Shown here piece by piece: positions 24,201 through 33,211 of a stretch of DNA of 64,000 nucleotides. Location of the stretch: assembly GCF_004000215.1 (NCBI RefSeq), contig NZ_RBVY01000012.1:39882-103881 (forward strand). The letters run 5' to 3'. Position 1 is the first letter of the stretch. Each line of letters starts with the position of its first letter. The position numbers and the translations under genes are program-made. The notes under the pieces were generated by a model, which saw only the letters and a list, made by a program, of their open reading frames with translations, was not told the origin of the DNA and ran no database searches. The DNA is from Nitratireductor alexandrii (GTDB taxonomy: Bacteria; Pseudomonadota; Alphaproteobacteria; Rhizobiales; Rhizobiaceae).

Positions 24201-25981
24201 TGAGACTTCTTGTCCTTGCCGCGGGCCTCGCCGCAGCCGCCCTGATTCCGACCCTGACCGGGTCCGCCTATATTCTTGACGTGCTGGCCTATGGCGGTGT
24301 GCTGGCGCTGTTCGCCCTGTCCGTCGCCATTGTGGTGGGGCAGATCGGCTTTATCACCTTCGGTCATGCCGCGTTTCTGGGCCTGGGCGCCTATACCAGC
24401 GCGATCCTCGCGCCGACGCTGGGATACTGGGTGACCGTTCCGCTTGCGCTGCTGCCCGGTGTGGTCTTCGGCATCGCCTTTGGCGCGCTGTCGGCCCGGC
24501 TGAACGGCGCGTATTTCGCCATCGCGACACTGGTGATCGCCGGCCTTCTGGAATATTTCGCCGCCAACCTTGTCGGGCTCACCAATGGCCCCATGGGGCT
24601 TCTGGCCATGCCCGAAAGCGCGCCGGGCACCGGGTTGGTCGGGTGGAACGATGCCCAAGGCTATTTGTTCTGGGTGCTTGCGGTGCTGGTTCTTGCTTGG
24701 GCCGGACTTGCAAACCTGGTCGCTGGGCCGATGGGCCGCCGCTGGCACGCCACCCGCGACGATCCGAACCTGGCGGAATCGCTTGGCGTTCCGACCCGCT
24801 GGGTGCGCATGCGCGCCATGGCCGTGTCCGGCGCGCTCGCCTCGCTGGCCGGGGCGCTTCTGGTGCCCAAGATCATCGTGGTGTCCCCCACCGTCTTTGG
24901 CATCGACAACTCAGCCATCGGTGTCCTGGCCGTCATCTTCGGCGGTCGGGCCACGCTGGCGGGCCCCGTGATCGGCGGCGCGCTGTTTGCCATCCTGCCG
25001 GAGATGTTCCGGGGCATCGGCGAGCTCAACACCGCGCTCTTCGCACTGATCCTTCTGGCCACGGTCGTGGTGTTCCCGGGCGGCCTCATGTCGGTGCTGG
25101 ATCTCCTGCCCCGGCGCAAACCAAAAGCGGAGGATGCGCCGGAGCCCGTGTCCGATCAGGACATGGCCCAGGCGCTGCCCGAAAAGAAGGACAGACCCGA
25201 TTGCGCGCCGATCCTCACAATCGAGGGGGTCAGTCGCCAGTTCGGCGGGCTGACCGCCGTGGACAACGTGGACCTGACGGTTGCCGAAGGCGAGATCCTT
25301 GGCCTGATCGGGCCGAACGGGGCGGGGAAGACGACGTTCTTTACCATGCTGAGCGGGTTCCAGACCGTCAGTGCGGGCAGCATCCATCTGCGCGGAGAAG
25401 ACATTATCGGGCTCGCGCCGCACAAGATCGCGGCCAAGGGCCTGGTCCGGACGTTCCAGCACTCGGCGGTGTTTCCGCGCCTCAGTGTGGTCGAAAACAT
25501 GCTTTGCGCCACCAACATGCAGCACCCTTCGGGCTTCTGGGCCACGCTGCTCAAGACGCCCCGCTATCGCCGGGAGGAAGCCGAACGGCGGCGTATCGTC
25601 CGGGCCGGGCTGGCCGAAGTCGGCCTGTCGCACCGCGCCCATGACGCCGCTGTCGACCTGCCCTATGGCGAACAGAAGCTTCTGGGTGTCGGCATGGCGC
25701 TGATGGTTCGGCCCGATCTTCTGCTGCTTGACGAGCCTGCGGCCGGTCTCAACATGGTCGAGGCCAATCGCCTGCGCGATGTTCTGGCGGACCTGCGCGA
25801 CCGGGGCATGACGATCCTGATCGTGGACCACAACCTGACCATGCTGATGAGCTTCGTGGACCGCATCGCGGTCCTGCATCACGGGCGCAAGATCGGCGAC
25901 GGCGCCCCGGCCGAGATCGCCCGTCAAGCCGATGTCGTCGAAGCCTATCTGGGCGGCTCCAAGGAGGGCGAGAATGCTTGA
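24200..25981 (+). CDS. Fused ABC permease-ATPase (LivM-LivG)
   Basis: A 593-residue fusion. Residues 1-~310 are a LivM permease (GQIGFITFGHAAFLGLGAY; ARLNGAYFAIATLVIAG). A charged linker of about 25 residues (RRKPKAEDAPEPVSD) follows. Residues ~336-593 are a LivG ATPase with Walker A GPNGAGKT (~371), signature LPYGEQKLLGVGMAL (~487), Walker B LLLLDEPAAGL (~507) and switch His in VDHNL. The two parts are usually separate genes; here there is no stop or frameshift between them. The fusion would fix one ATPase to one permease, with LivF as the other ATPase. Confidence 0.95.
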   Translation: MRLLVLAAGLAAAALIPTLTGSAYILDVLAYGGVLALFALSVAIVVGQIGFITFGHAAFLGLGAYTSAILAPTLGYWVTVPLALLPGVVFGIAFGALSARLNGAYFAIATLVIAGLLEYFAANLVGLTNGPMGLLAMPESAPGTGLVGWNDAQGYLFWVLAVLVLAWAGLANLVAGPMGRRWHATRDDPNLAESLGVPTRWVRMRAMAVSGALASLAGALLVPKIIVVSPTVFGIDNSAIGVLAVIFGGRATLAGPVIGGALFAILPEMFRGIGELNTALFALILLATVVVFPGGLMSVLDLLPRRKPKAEDAPEPVSDQDMAQALPEKKDRPDCAPILTIEGVSRQFGGLTAVDNVDLTVAEGEILGLIGPNGAGKTTFFTMLSGFQTVSAGSIHLRGEDIIGLAPHKIAAKGLVRTFQHSAVFPRLSVVENMLCATNMQHPSGFWATLLKTPRYRREEAERRRIVRAGLAEVGLSHRAHDAAVDLPYGEQKLLGVGMALMVRPDLLLLDEPAAGLNMVEANRLRDVLADLRDRGMTILIVDHNLTMLMSFVDRIAVLHHGRKIGDGAPAEIARQADVVEAYLGGSKEGENA

Positions 25982-26666
25982 GGTCGAAGGTCTTGAGGTC
26001 AGCTATCGCGGCAATTGCGCGGTCGATGGCATCTCTCTGTCCATCGCGGCGGGCGAGGTCGTCGCGCTGATCGGCGCCAACGGCGCGGGCAAGTCATCGG
26101 TGCTGAAGGCCCTGATGGGGCTGGTTCCGGCTGCAAGCAAACGGCTGGACCTTGACGGCAGCCCGATTGCCGGGTTGCCGACGCGGCGCCGTATCCAGGG
26201 CGGGCTGGCGCTGTCACCCGAAGGCCGGGCGGTCTTCCCCCGGATGAGCGTGGACGAGAACCTGTCGCTCGGGCGGCCCGGCGGCGGCCACGAGGAGGAC
26301 CGCAATGCGATCCGCCGGATGTTCCCCCGCCTGTCCGAACGCGCCACGCAGGCGGCGGGAACGTTGTCGGGCGGCGAACAGCAAATGCTAGCCATCGGTC
26401 GGGCTCTGATGGCGCGGCCCCGGCTGCTTTTGCTGGACGAGCCGACGCTGGGGCTGGCCCCGGTCATTGTGCAGGAGATCGGGCGTATCATCGACGAGGT
26501 GCGCGCCGCCGGGACGGCCGTTCTGGTCGCCGAGCAGAACGCACTGGCCGCGCTGGGTTGGGCCAACCGGGCCTATGTCCTGACCAACGGCAGCGTCACC
26601 ATGCAGGGCGATGCGGCGGATCTGATAGACAACGAGGAAGTCCGCCGCGCCTATCTCGGCGTTTGA
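25974..26666 (+). CDS. ABC importer ATPase, LivF type
   Basis: A 230-residue ATPase. Walker A is GANGAGKSS, the signature LSGGEQQMLAIGRALM and Walker B LLLLDEPTLGL, with LVAEQN carrying the LivF-type switch region. The start is the ATG at 25974 behind AAGGAGG, overlapping the fusion gene by 8 bases. It completes the importer: binding protein, LivH, LivM-LivG fusion and LivF. The gene converges with the minus-strand reductase gene, overlapping it by 16 bases, so no terminator separates them. Confidence 0.95.
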   Translation: MLEVEGLEVSYRGNCAVDGISLSIAAGEVVALIGANGAGKSSVLKALMGLVPAASKRLDLDGSPIAGLPTRRRIQGGLALSPEGRAVFPRMSVDENLSLGRPGGGHEEDRNAIRRMFPRLSERATQAAGTLSGGEQQMLAIGRALMARPRLLLLDEPTLGLAPVIVQEIGRIIDEVRAAGTAVLVAEQNALAALGWANRAYVLTNGSVTMQGDAADLIDNEEVRRAYLGV

Positions 26667-27754
26667 TCGGGGGCGGGCAGCAGGCCCGCCTTCTGATACC
26701 GGGCAATCCACTTGGCGAACATCGTGTCACTATCCAGCACCTCGGTGAACCCGGCCTGCCGGATCTTCACCTCGGACAGGATCACCGGCGAGCGGATCGC
26801 CTGCGTGCCGTACCCCATCGAGAAATCGGCAAGCTGGGCAGAAGAGCCAACGAAGGCGTCAAGCCCGGGTGCGGCAAGCCCCTGCGCCTGCCGGATCGCG
26901 TCCCAGGCCGGGGCCTGCCCCGGCAGGGTTTCGGCAAGGCTCTGACGACGGGGCTCGCCCGGCTCCATCCCGAAGGCGCGTGCGATGCCGGGCCAGACAT
27001 CGCCGAAGCGAAACACCTCGCCGTTGGCGACGTTGAACGCCTGCCCTGCCGCCGCCGGGCTGCCCGCCGCCCATTCGGCGGCGGCGGCCAAAAGATCGGT
27101 GTCGGTCGCCTGCTTTAGAAGCTGCGGATCGCCGGGAAACGACAAGGGTTCGCCCCGCGCCCGGGCCAGCGCCGCATAGACCCCGATGGCGGCGAGCCAG
27201 TTCATCGCACCGCCAATGGCTTGCCCCAGCACGAAGACGGGCCGCAGGATGGTGAAGTCCCATCCCGCCGCTTTCCCCGCCTGTCGCACCAGATCCTCCT
27301 GATCCCAATAGAAATTCGGTATGTCGCGCCGTTCGTGCACATCCTCGCGCGCCAGGATCGGGAGCGGGCCGACATGCACGCCATAAGCCTTGGGCCCCTG
27401 AAAAAGTGTCACATGAGCCAGGCCCGGCGCATGGCGCGCAAGCCCGTCCAGAAGGTTGCGCAGCATCGCGGTGTTGGTGTCCACATGCCCCTTTCGGGTC
27501 CAGCCCGAGACCAGCTCGGCCTCTTCATGAAGCGCGGCATAGATCACATGGGTCACGTCCGAAAGCGCCGCGCCCGCCGCCTCGATCGCGGCGGGATCGG
27601 TCAGGTCGAGCGAAAGGTGACCGGCGCCGAATGTGGCAAACGGCGGCCTGCGCGACAGAGCGGTGACCTTCGCGCCCGGGCGGCCGGAAAGCCGGCGCAG
27701 GCAGGCATTGCCGACCAACCCCGACGCACCCGCAACCAGCCAGTGTTCGCTCAT
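26651..27754 (-). CDS. NAD(P)-dependent SDR of the PRISE / epimerase type
   Basis: A 367-residue extended SDR. The Rossmann motif is GASGLVGNA near the N-terminus, with a following Arg-rich loop (SRRPPF) that suggests NADPH. LFQGPKAYGVH occupies the place of the YxxxK-like motif of PRISE enzymes (progesterone 5-beta-reductase / iridoid synthase-like), which reduce activated C=C bonds of enones. Its ATG overlaps the stop of the CoA transferase (ATGA), so both are made from the promoter at 29 kb. A role in reducing an enone ring or side chain is plausible (inference). Confidence 0.82.
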   Translation of the reverse strand: MSEHWLVAGASGLVGNACLRRLSGRPGAKVTALSRRPPFATFGAGHLSLDLTDPAAIEAAGAALSDVTHVIYAALHEEAELVSGWTRKGHVDTNTAMLRNLLDGLARHAPGLAHVTLFQGPKAYGVHVGPLPILAREDVHERRDIPNFYWDQEDLVRQAGKAAGWDFTILRPVFVLGQAIGGAMNWLAAIGVYAALARARGEPLSFPGDPQLLKQATDTDLLAAAAEWAAGSPAAAGQAFNVANGEVFRFGDVWPGIARAFGMEPGEPRRQSLAETLPGQAPAWDAIRQAQGLAAPGLDAFVGSSAQLADFSMGYGTQAIRSPVILSEVKIRQAGFTEVLDSDTMFAKWIARYQKAGLLPAPDQTPR

Positions 27755-28962
27755 TCGATCAGGCCCGAGTTGTAGAACCCGTCGATCTCGTCCGCGGAAA
27801 AGCCCATCGCTTCCAGAATCTCGCGGCTATGCGCGCCCTTTTCGGGCGCGGGGCCGGGCGGGCGCTTCTCGATCCCGTCGATGGTCAGCGGGCTGTCGAT
27901 GGTCAGGCCGCCGGGAAGATGCGCGGCCTCGACGATCGCACCGGCGGCGCGCATCTGGGCGTCGTCGCGGGCATCGCCGGGTTGAGCCACCATGCCCACG
28001 GTCAGCCCGGCGCGTTCGAACAGCGCGCGCCAGTCCGCTGCCGGTTTCGCACGAAACGCCTGGGTCAGCTCGGCCGCCAGTGCGGTGGCGTTGTCGCGCC
28101 GTCCCTGTGGCGTATCGAACCGCGGGTCGCTGGCCAGCGCCTGCCGGTCCAGCACCTCCAGCAACGTTGGCCAGGCTTCGTCCGATTTGATCAGCGAGAG
28201 GATCAGCCAGCGCCCGTCCGCGCTGGGATAAAAATTCGTCATCGCGTTGCGGGGCCGGGTGTACGGTTCGCGATACACCATCTCGGCCCCGTTCAGGGCG
28301 GCCTGCACATAGACACCGTTCGACCAGATGCCGTTGCCGATCAGCGTCGACGACACGCGCCCGCCCTGTCCGGTCCGTTCGCGCCGCCAGAGCGCCGTCA
28401 TGATCGCGCCGAACAGCGCCAGCGCCGTGGATTGATCGCCCGCTCCGGCGGTGAGCGACGCTGGCTGCGCCTCGACCGAGGGCCGCACAAGGTCGGCCAG
28501 ACCAGAACGCGCCCAGAACGTCGTCGCGTCGAAGCCGGGCCGGTTCATCTCTGGCCCGCAGTCGCCATGCCCGGACAGAAGCGCATAGATCAGGCGCGGG
28601 TTGAGCGCGTGAAACCTCTCATAGTCCAGGTCGAGCGCCTTGCGCTGACGCGGCAACATGTTGGTGACCGCGATGTCGGCATCCTGCGCCAGACGCATGA
28701 GTATGTCGCGACCCTCTTCGCGCCGCAGGTCGAGGCAGATCGAGCGCTTGTTGCGCCCCAGAAGATCCCAGACATAATCCCGCTCGGAATTTGGCAGGTT
28801 CTCAAGCCGGAAGGTCCGCCGCGCGCCGTCGCCGATACCTGGCGGTTCGACCTTGATTACATCCGCGCCGAAATCGGCCAGGATCGTCGCCGCGCTTGGC
28901 CCTGCAATGAAGTTGGCAAAATCGATCACCCGCAGGCCGTCGAACAGAGTTTCTCGACTCAT
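27751..28962 (-). CDS. CaiB/BaiF family (class III) CoA transferase
   Basis: A 403-residue enzyme of the formyl-CoA transferase family, which moves CoA between acids through an aspartyl-CoA intermediate. N-terminal family marks are VIDFANFIAGPSAATILADFGADVIKVE. Asp176 in GAGDQSTALALFGA is at the expected place of the nucleophile. The start is the ATG at 28962 behind AAGGA; in-frame ATGs at 28983 and 28989 have no ribosome site. It is divergent from the CoA ligase across the perfect operator at 28992-29010, so activation by transferase and by ligase are likely controlled together. Confidence 0.92.
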   Translation of the reverse strand: MSRETLFDGLRVIDFANFIAGPSAATILADFGADVIKVEPPGIGDGARRTFRLENLPNSERDYVWDLLGRNKRSICLDLRREEGRDILMRLAQDADIAVTNMLPRQRKALDLDYERFHALNPRLIYALLSGHGDCGPEMNRPGFDATTFWARSGLADLVRPSVEAQPASLTAGAGDQSTALALFGAIMTALWRRERTGQGGRVSSTLIGNGIWSNGVYVQAALNGAEMVYREPYTRPRNAMTNFYPSADGRWLILSLIKSDEAWPTLLEVLDRQALASDPRFDTPQGRRDNATALAAELTQAFRAKPAADWRALFERAGLTVGMVAQPGDARDDAQMRAAGAIVEAAHLPGGLTIDSPLTIDGIEKRPPGPAPEKGAHSREILEAMGFSADEIDGFYNSGLIE

Positions 28963-28991
28963 AGAAAAATCCTTGCTAGCCATTGTCATTC

Positions 28992-29010
28992 TTAATGGTT
29001 ATACCATTAA
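28992..29010. promoter_or_regulatory. Perfect operator TTAATGGT-TAT-ACCATTAA
   Basis: The best example of the recurring class: 8-bp perfect arms around TAT, centred between the CoA transferase (minus, start 28962) and CoA ligase (plus, start 29051). The core TGGT-N3-ACCA is the form bound by many FadR/GntR-family proteins, two of which are encoded in the window. Confidence 0.75.
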
Positions 29011-29050
29011 TATCGTTGAACACTACACGGATCGAACTTCTGGGGGAAGC

Positions 29051-30592
29051 ATGGAAGGAATTCAGTCGCCAGTGCGTCTTGCGAGCATCACGACACCCGA
29101 ACGGACCACCGAGCAGGATGAACTGGAGCGCCGCGCAACTTTTGCGGCCGGCGGCTTCGGGGCCATGGGCCTTGCCGAAGGCAATACGGTCGCGACTTTG
29201 TTGCGCAACGACATACCCTGTATCGAGGCCAGCGTCGCCGCACAGAAGGTCGGTTGCTATTATGTGCCGATCAACTGGCATTCGTCGCCGGACGAAGTGC
29301 TTTACGTGGTCGAGGATTGCGCGGCCGACCTGCTGATCGCACATGCCGATCTGTGGCACGAGATCGCAGGTCGCGTCCCCGAGAGCTGCCATGTGCTGAT
29401 CGTGCCGACGCCGACGTTTATTGCAGACTCCTACAGGATCCCGTCCGAGACTTGCGGCGTCCCTGCGGGCATGGAGACCTGGGACGATTTCATCGAGAAA
29501 AGCGAACCTCGTACCGAGGCGGACGCTGCGCCGCGCGGTGCCGTGATCTATACCTCCGGGACAACCGGCAAGCCGAAGGGTGTGAAGCGCGAGGCCATGG
29601 ACCCGGCGCTTGCCGCCCGCAATGTCGGAGTGTTCCGCCACACGTATGGGCTGGCGCCCGATGTGCGCACGTTGATCACCACACCGCTGTACCATGCGTC
29701 CCCGAACGCTTTCGCCCGCTATGCGGCGACGCGGGGCGAGCTTCTGGTGCTCGCCCCGCGTTTCGATCCAGAGCAGTTCCTTGCCACGGTCGAGAAATAC
29801 AAGATCAACACCGTAACGGCCGTGCCGACGATGTTCATCAAGCTTCTCAAACTGCCCAGCGAAACCCGCGAGAAATACGACGTCAGCTCGCTGCGTTGGA
29901 TCAGCCATACGGCCAGCGCCTGCCCTCCGGAAGTGAAGCAGGCGATGATCGACTGGCTTGGACCGATCCTGCACGAAGTCTATGGCGGCACCGAGGTGGG
30001 TATTGCAATCCATTGCGATTCCGAAGAATGGCTCAAGCGTCCCGGCACGGTCGGAAAATGCGTCGAAGGGTGCGAGATGCGCATCTACTCGGACGAAGGC
30101 GAGCTTTTGCCGCCGGGCGAACCGGGCGAGATCTACATGCGCAACGAGAACTACTCCGACTTCACCTATATCAACCGCCCGGAGGAGCGGGCGAAGTCCG
30201 AGAAGGATGGTTTCATCTCGATCGGCGATGTCGGCTATACCGACGAGGAAGGCTATCTCTATATCAGCGACCGCAAGCGCGACATGGTGATCTTCGGCGG
30301 GACGAACATTTACCCGGCCGAGATCGAGTCGGCGCTGATCCAGCATCCCGGCGTGGCCGATTGCGCCGTGATCGGGCTGCCGGATGCCGAATTCGGCGAG
30401 GTCGTGGCGGCCTATGTCAAGGCGGCGGAGGGCGCGGCGCCGAGCGAGGACGATCTGCGCGGCTTCCTGGCCGAACGGATCGCCAAGTTCAAGATACCCA
30501 AGACCTTCACCTTCCTGCCCGAGTTGCCGCGTGAGGAAAGCGGCAAGCTGATGAAGCGGAAACTGCGCGACCAGTTCGCCAAACCAGTCTGA
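29051..30592 (+). CDS. Acyl-CoA synthetase (AMP-forming ligase)
   Basis: A 513-residue ANL-family ligase that joins a carboxylic acid to CoA using ATP. Motifs are the P-loop IYTSGTTGKPKGV, YGGTEVG, the hinge SDRKRDMVIFGG, NIYPAEIE, and the C-terminal catalytic Lys in ESGKLMKRKL. The start is the ATG at 29051 with GGGGGAAG before it; upstream codons run into the operator. Its substrate is unknown; the neighbours suggest a cyclic or branched aliphatic acid. It is followed 8 bases later by the nitronate monooxygenase-like gene. Confidence 0.93.
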   Translation: MEGIQSPVRLASITTPERTTEQDELERRATFAAGGFGAMGLAEGNTVATLLRNDIPCIEASVAAQKVGCYYVPINWHSSPDEVLYVVEDCAADLLIAHADLWHEIAGRVPESCHVLIVPTPTFIADSYRIPSETCGVPAGMETWDDFIEKSEPRTEADAAPRGAVIYTSGTTGKPKGVKREAMDPALAARNVGVFRHTYGLAPDVRTLITTPLYHASPNAFARYAATRGELLVLAPRFDPEQFLATVEKYKINTVTAVPTMFIKLLKLPSETREKYDVSSLRWISHTASACPPEVKQAMIDWLGPILHEVYGGTEVGIAIHCDSEEWLKRPGTVGKCVEGCEMRIYSDEGELLPPGEPGEIYMRNENYSDFTYINRPEERAKSEKDGFISIGDVGYTDEEGYLYISDRKRDMVIFGGTNIYPAEIESALIQHPGVADCAVIGLPDAEFGEVVAAYVKAAEGAAPSEDDLRGFLAERIAKFKIPKTFTFLPELPREESGKLMKRKLRDQFAKPV

Positions 30593-30599
30593 GCCACCG

Positions 30600-31526
30600 A
30601 TGGTATTCACCGACCTGCGCCTGCCTGTCGTCGGTGCGCCGATGTTCCTGGTCTCTGGCCCGGATCTTGTCGTCGCGCAGGGACAGGCGGGCATCCTTGG
30701 GACGTTTCCGGCCTTGAATGCCCGCAGCACAGAGGCGTTCGGAGATTGGTGCGACGAGATCGCCGGGCGCCTGCCGCCCGGTGCGCCCTGGGGCGTCAAC
30801 CTCATCGCCGCGCCGACCAATACGCGGCTGGAGGCCGACCTTGCCGTCTGCGTCGACCGCAAGGTTCCGGTCGTGATCACCAGCCTGCGCGCGCCGCGCG
30901 ACATTTCCGAGGCGGTGCGCGGGTATGGCGGGATACATCTGCATGATGTGACGACTGTCCAGCATGCCGAAAAGGCGCTGGATCAGGGTGCGTCCGGGCT
31001 TGTCCTTGTTGCCGCCGGGGCGGGTGGACATGCCGGGCGACTGTCACCCTTTGCCTTCGCCGCCGAGGTGCGCCGCTTTTTTGCCGGTCCCTTGCTGCTG
31101 GGCGGCGGGATCGGAACCGGAGCGGGCGTTCTGGCAGCGCAAGCAGCCGGGGTGGATGCGGCCTATGTCGGTACGCGCTTCATCCCGGCGACGGAATCAC
31201 TCGCGCCGGAGCGGCACCGCGCCATGATCCTTGAGGCGGGGGCGGATGACATTGTCAATACGCCGCTCTTCTCCGGCGTGGCGGCGAATTACCTGCGCGC
31301 CTCGGTGGTCGAGGCGGGTCTCGATCCGAAGACCCTGCCCGCCGGCGCGCGGCTCGATCCCGACACCCCGCGGCCAGAAGGGTTGCGGGCCTGGATTGAC
31401 ATCTTGTCTGCGGGCCAGGGCGTGGCGAGTTCGGCCAAGGTCGAGACCGCCGCGGAAATCGTCGATACGCTGGAGACGGAATACCGCGCCGCGCTGACGC
31501 GGATCATGCCGGAGGGCGCCGCCTAG
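30600..31526 (+). CDS. Nitronate monooxygenase-family flavoprotein (NPD/enoyl reductase fold)
   Basis: A 308-residue FMN TIM barrel of the 2-nitropropane dioxygenase family. Family marks are PVVGAPMFLVSGPDLV at the start, ASGLVLVAAGAGGHAG in the FMN/active-site loop (the GGHAG His is the catalytic base of nitronate monooxygenases), LLGGGIGTGAGVLAAQAAGVDAAYVGTRF for phosphate binding. Many such proteins in acyl-CoA operons have no known nitro substrate and may act on CoA thioesters or detoxify propionate 3-nitronate. It is co-transcribed with the ligase. Confidence 0.9.
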   Translation: MVFTDLRLPVVGAPMFLVSGPDLVVAQGQAGILGTFPALNARSTEAFGDWCDEIAGRLPPGAPWGVNLIAAPTNTRLEADLAVCVDRKVPVVITSLRAPRDISEAVRGYGGIHLHDVTTVQHAEKALDQGASGLVLVAAGAGGHAGRLSPFAFAAEVRRFFAGPLLLGGGIGTGAGVLAAQAAGVDAAYVGTRFIPATESLAPERHRAMILEAGADDIVNTPLFSGVAANYLRASVVEAGLDPKTLPAGARLDPDTPRPEGLRAWIDILSAGQGVASSAKVETAAEIVDTLETEYRAALTRIMPEGAA

Positions 31527-31550
31527 GCGCCTTTGAACCCGGCCCGGCCG

Positions 31551-32372
31551 TCAGGATCCGAGGCCGGGAAAGGCAGCGGGGCGCTTCTCCTTCATCGCCG
31601 CCATGGCTTCGCGAAAATCCGCGCTTTTCAGGCTTTCCGCGAGCTCCCGCTCGCCGCGGGCCATCACCGTGTCGATATCGTCGAAACGAAGCTGCTGGAC
31701 CTGGCGCTTGATGATCGCGGCCGAGCGGGGCGAGATCGCGGTGGCCATTTCGGCGGCATAGGCTTGCACCGACGCGGCGAAATCCTCGACCGGCAGGACC
31801 TGGGTCACTAGACCGATCCGCAATGCCTCTTCCGCGCCGACTTTGCGCCCGCTCAGAAGGATTTCCATCGCACGGGCCTGTCCCACGACATTGGTCAGGG
31901 CCCAGTCGATCCCCTTCTCGGCGATCAGCCCCATGCGCGAGAACGAGCCGATGAACGCGCCACGGTCGGACGCGATACGGATATCGCAAAAGAGCGACAA
32001 AACGTACCCGATACCGACGGCGGGCCCGTCGACTGCCGCGATGACGGGCTTGGGCACCGCGGCCGGGATCGAGAACTTGCCGCGATAGATCTCGGGCGTA
32101 CCCGCAGGCCAGGGATCTTCGCCCGGCGGTTCGGGCAGCTTGGCGGTGCCGTCCTGAAGCGCCTTCAGAAATTCGGTGTCCGCCCCGGCGCAGAACGCCC
32201 GGCCGGCCCCGGTGATGACCACCACCCGCACTTCGGGATCGGAAACGGCCGCGGCGAGGCTGGCGCGCAAACCCTCCTCGATGTCGCCGTTCCATGCGTT
32301 CATCCGGTCGGGCCGGTTCATCGTGATCGTCAGCACGCCGGCATCGAGCCGGGTCAGGACCGCGTCGTTCAT
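31551..32372 (-). CDS. Enoyl-CoA hydratase/isomerase family protein
   Basis: A 273-residue crotonase. Motifs include MNRPDRMNAW, oxyanion-hole AFCAGADTEFL and DGPAVGIGYVLSLFCD. In the position of the catalytic Glu pair are SRMGLIAEKG rather than the usual TEPxxGL, so isomerase, hydratase or another crotonase activity is possible. The start (ATG 32372) overlaps the stop of the double-hotdog hydratase (ATGA). It is the last gene of the five-gene minus-strand beta-oxidation operon headed by the SDR at 36417. Confidence 0.92.
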   Translation of the reverse strand: MNDAVLTRLDAGVLTITMNRPDRMNAWNGDIEEGLRASLAAAVSDPEVRVVVITGAGRAFCAGADTEFLKALQDGTAKLPEPPGEDPWPAGTPEIYRGKFSIPAAVPKPVIAAVDGPAVGIGYVLSLFCDIRIASDRGAFIGSFSRMGLIAEKGIDWALTNVVGQARAMEILLSGRKVGAEEALRIGLVTQVLPVEDFAASVQAYAAEMATAISPRSAAIIKRQVQQLRFDDIDTVMARGERELAESLKSADFREAMAAMKEKRPAAFPGLGS

Positions 32373-33211
32373 TCCGCATCCTCCAGCCGGGCACGGCCTG
32401 CTGCGAAAACACGGGTCTGGCGCGCGGGAACCGAGGCCTCGAACAGCACAGAGTCGGCGTCGCGCCAAGCACAAAGCTTCAGCGTTTCGCCAGGGAAAAG
32501 CGGGCGGCTCAGTCGCCCCGAAATCTCGGCCAGGCGGCCACCGAAGGAGTCCAGAACACCGCGCGCCATCAGGCCGTAGGTGCAAAGCCCGTGCAGAATC
32601 GGGCGGTCGAACCCGGCCTTTGCGGCGGCGGCGGGATCGGCGTGAAGCGGGTTGATGTCGCCGGACAGCCGATAGATCAGCGCCTGTTGCGGCAGGGTCG
32701 GCAGCGTCACCACCGCATCCGGCGCACGGTCGGGTGCGGCCCAGTCGTCGACCGGCTCGGGTACAGTTCCGCCGAAGCCGCCGTCGCCGCGACAGATATA
32801 GGTCGAGACGGTGGTGGCCACCGGGGTTCCGTCGGCCGTGGCGATATTGCGGTCGACCTCGACCACCGCACCGCGTTCGGCGCCCCTGTCATAGATCGCC
32901 GCAACGCGGGAGGCCGCGACCAGCGGCACCCCGATCGGCACGGGCCGGTAATTCGTGAGCGATTGTGCCCCATGCACGATCTTGCGCCAGTCGAGCCCGG
33001 CCTTCGCGAACCACATGCCCGGGCTTCCCAGGACCACGGGCATGGTGGGAAAGGCTTCCAGCGCGCTTTCGTAGACGTAGCGCAGCTGATTGGTGTCGGT
33101 CGGGTCATTTCCCAGACCCACGCCCAGCCCATAAAGGATTGCGTCGCGCGGGGTGACCTCGAACTGAATCTCGCCGAATGAAAATGCGCGGAGCTCGGCC
33201 TCGTCGATCAT
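32369..33211 (-). CDS. Double-hotdog MaoC-type enoyl-CoA hydratase 2
   Basis: A 280-residue protein with two hotdog folds in tandem, as in eukaryotic hydratase 2 and in bacterial ChsH-like hydratases for bulky acyl-CoA. The catalytic motif is in the second half: YRLSGDINPLHADP followed by ILHGLCTYG. The first half (residues 1-140) lacks it and probably shapes a large acyl pocket. Hydration gives the (R)-3-hydroxyacyl-CoA. It overlaps both neighbours by 4 bases (ATGA), a sign of tight coupling with the two ACAD genes. Confidence 0.92.
   Translation of the reverse strand: MIDEAELRAFSFGEIQFEVTPRDAILYGLGVGLGNDPTDTNQLRYVYESALEAFPTMPVVLGSPGMWFAKAGLDWRKIVHGAQSLTNYRPVPIGVPLVAASRVAAIYDRGAERGAVVEVDRNIATADGTPVATTVSTYICRGDGGFGGTVPEPVDDWAAPDRAPDAVVTLPTLPQQALIYRLSGDINPLHADPAAAAKAGFDRPILHGLCTYGLMARGVLDSFGGRLAEISGRLSRPLFPGETLKLCAWRDADSVLFEASVPARQTRVFAAGRARLEDAE

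Noticed and set aside
28976..30904. A 642-codon minus-strand open frame opposite the CoA ligase
   Set aside because: It is antisense to an intact ligase with all motifs and crosses the operator; its composition is that of a GC-rich shadow.
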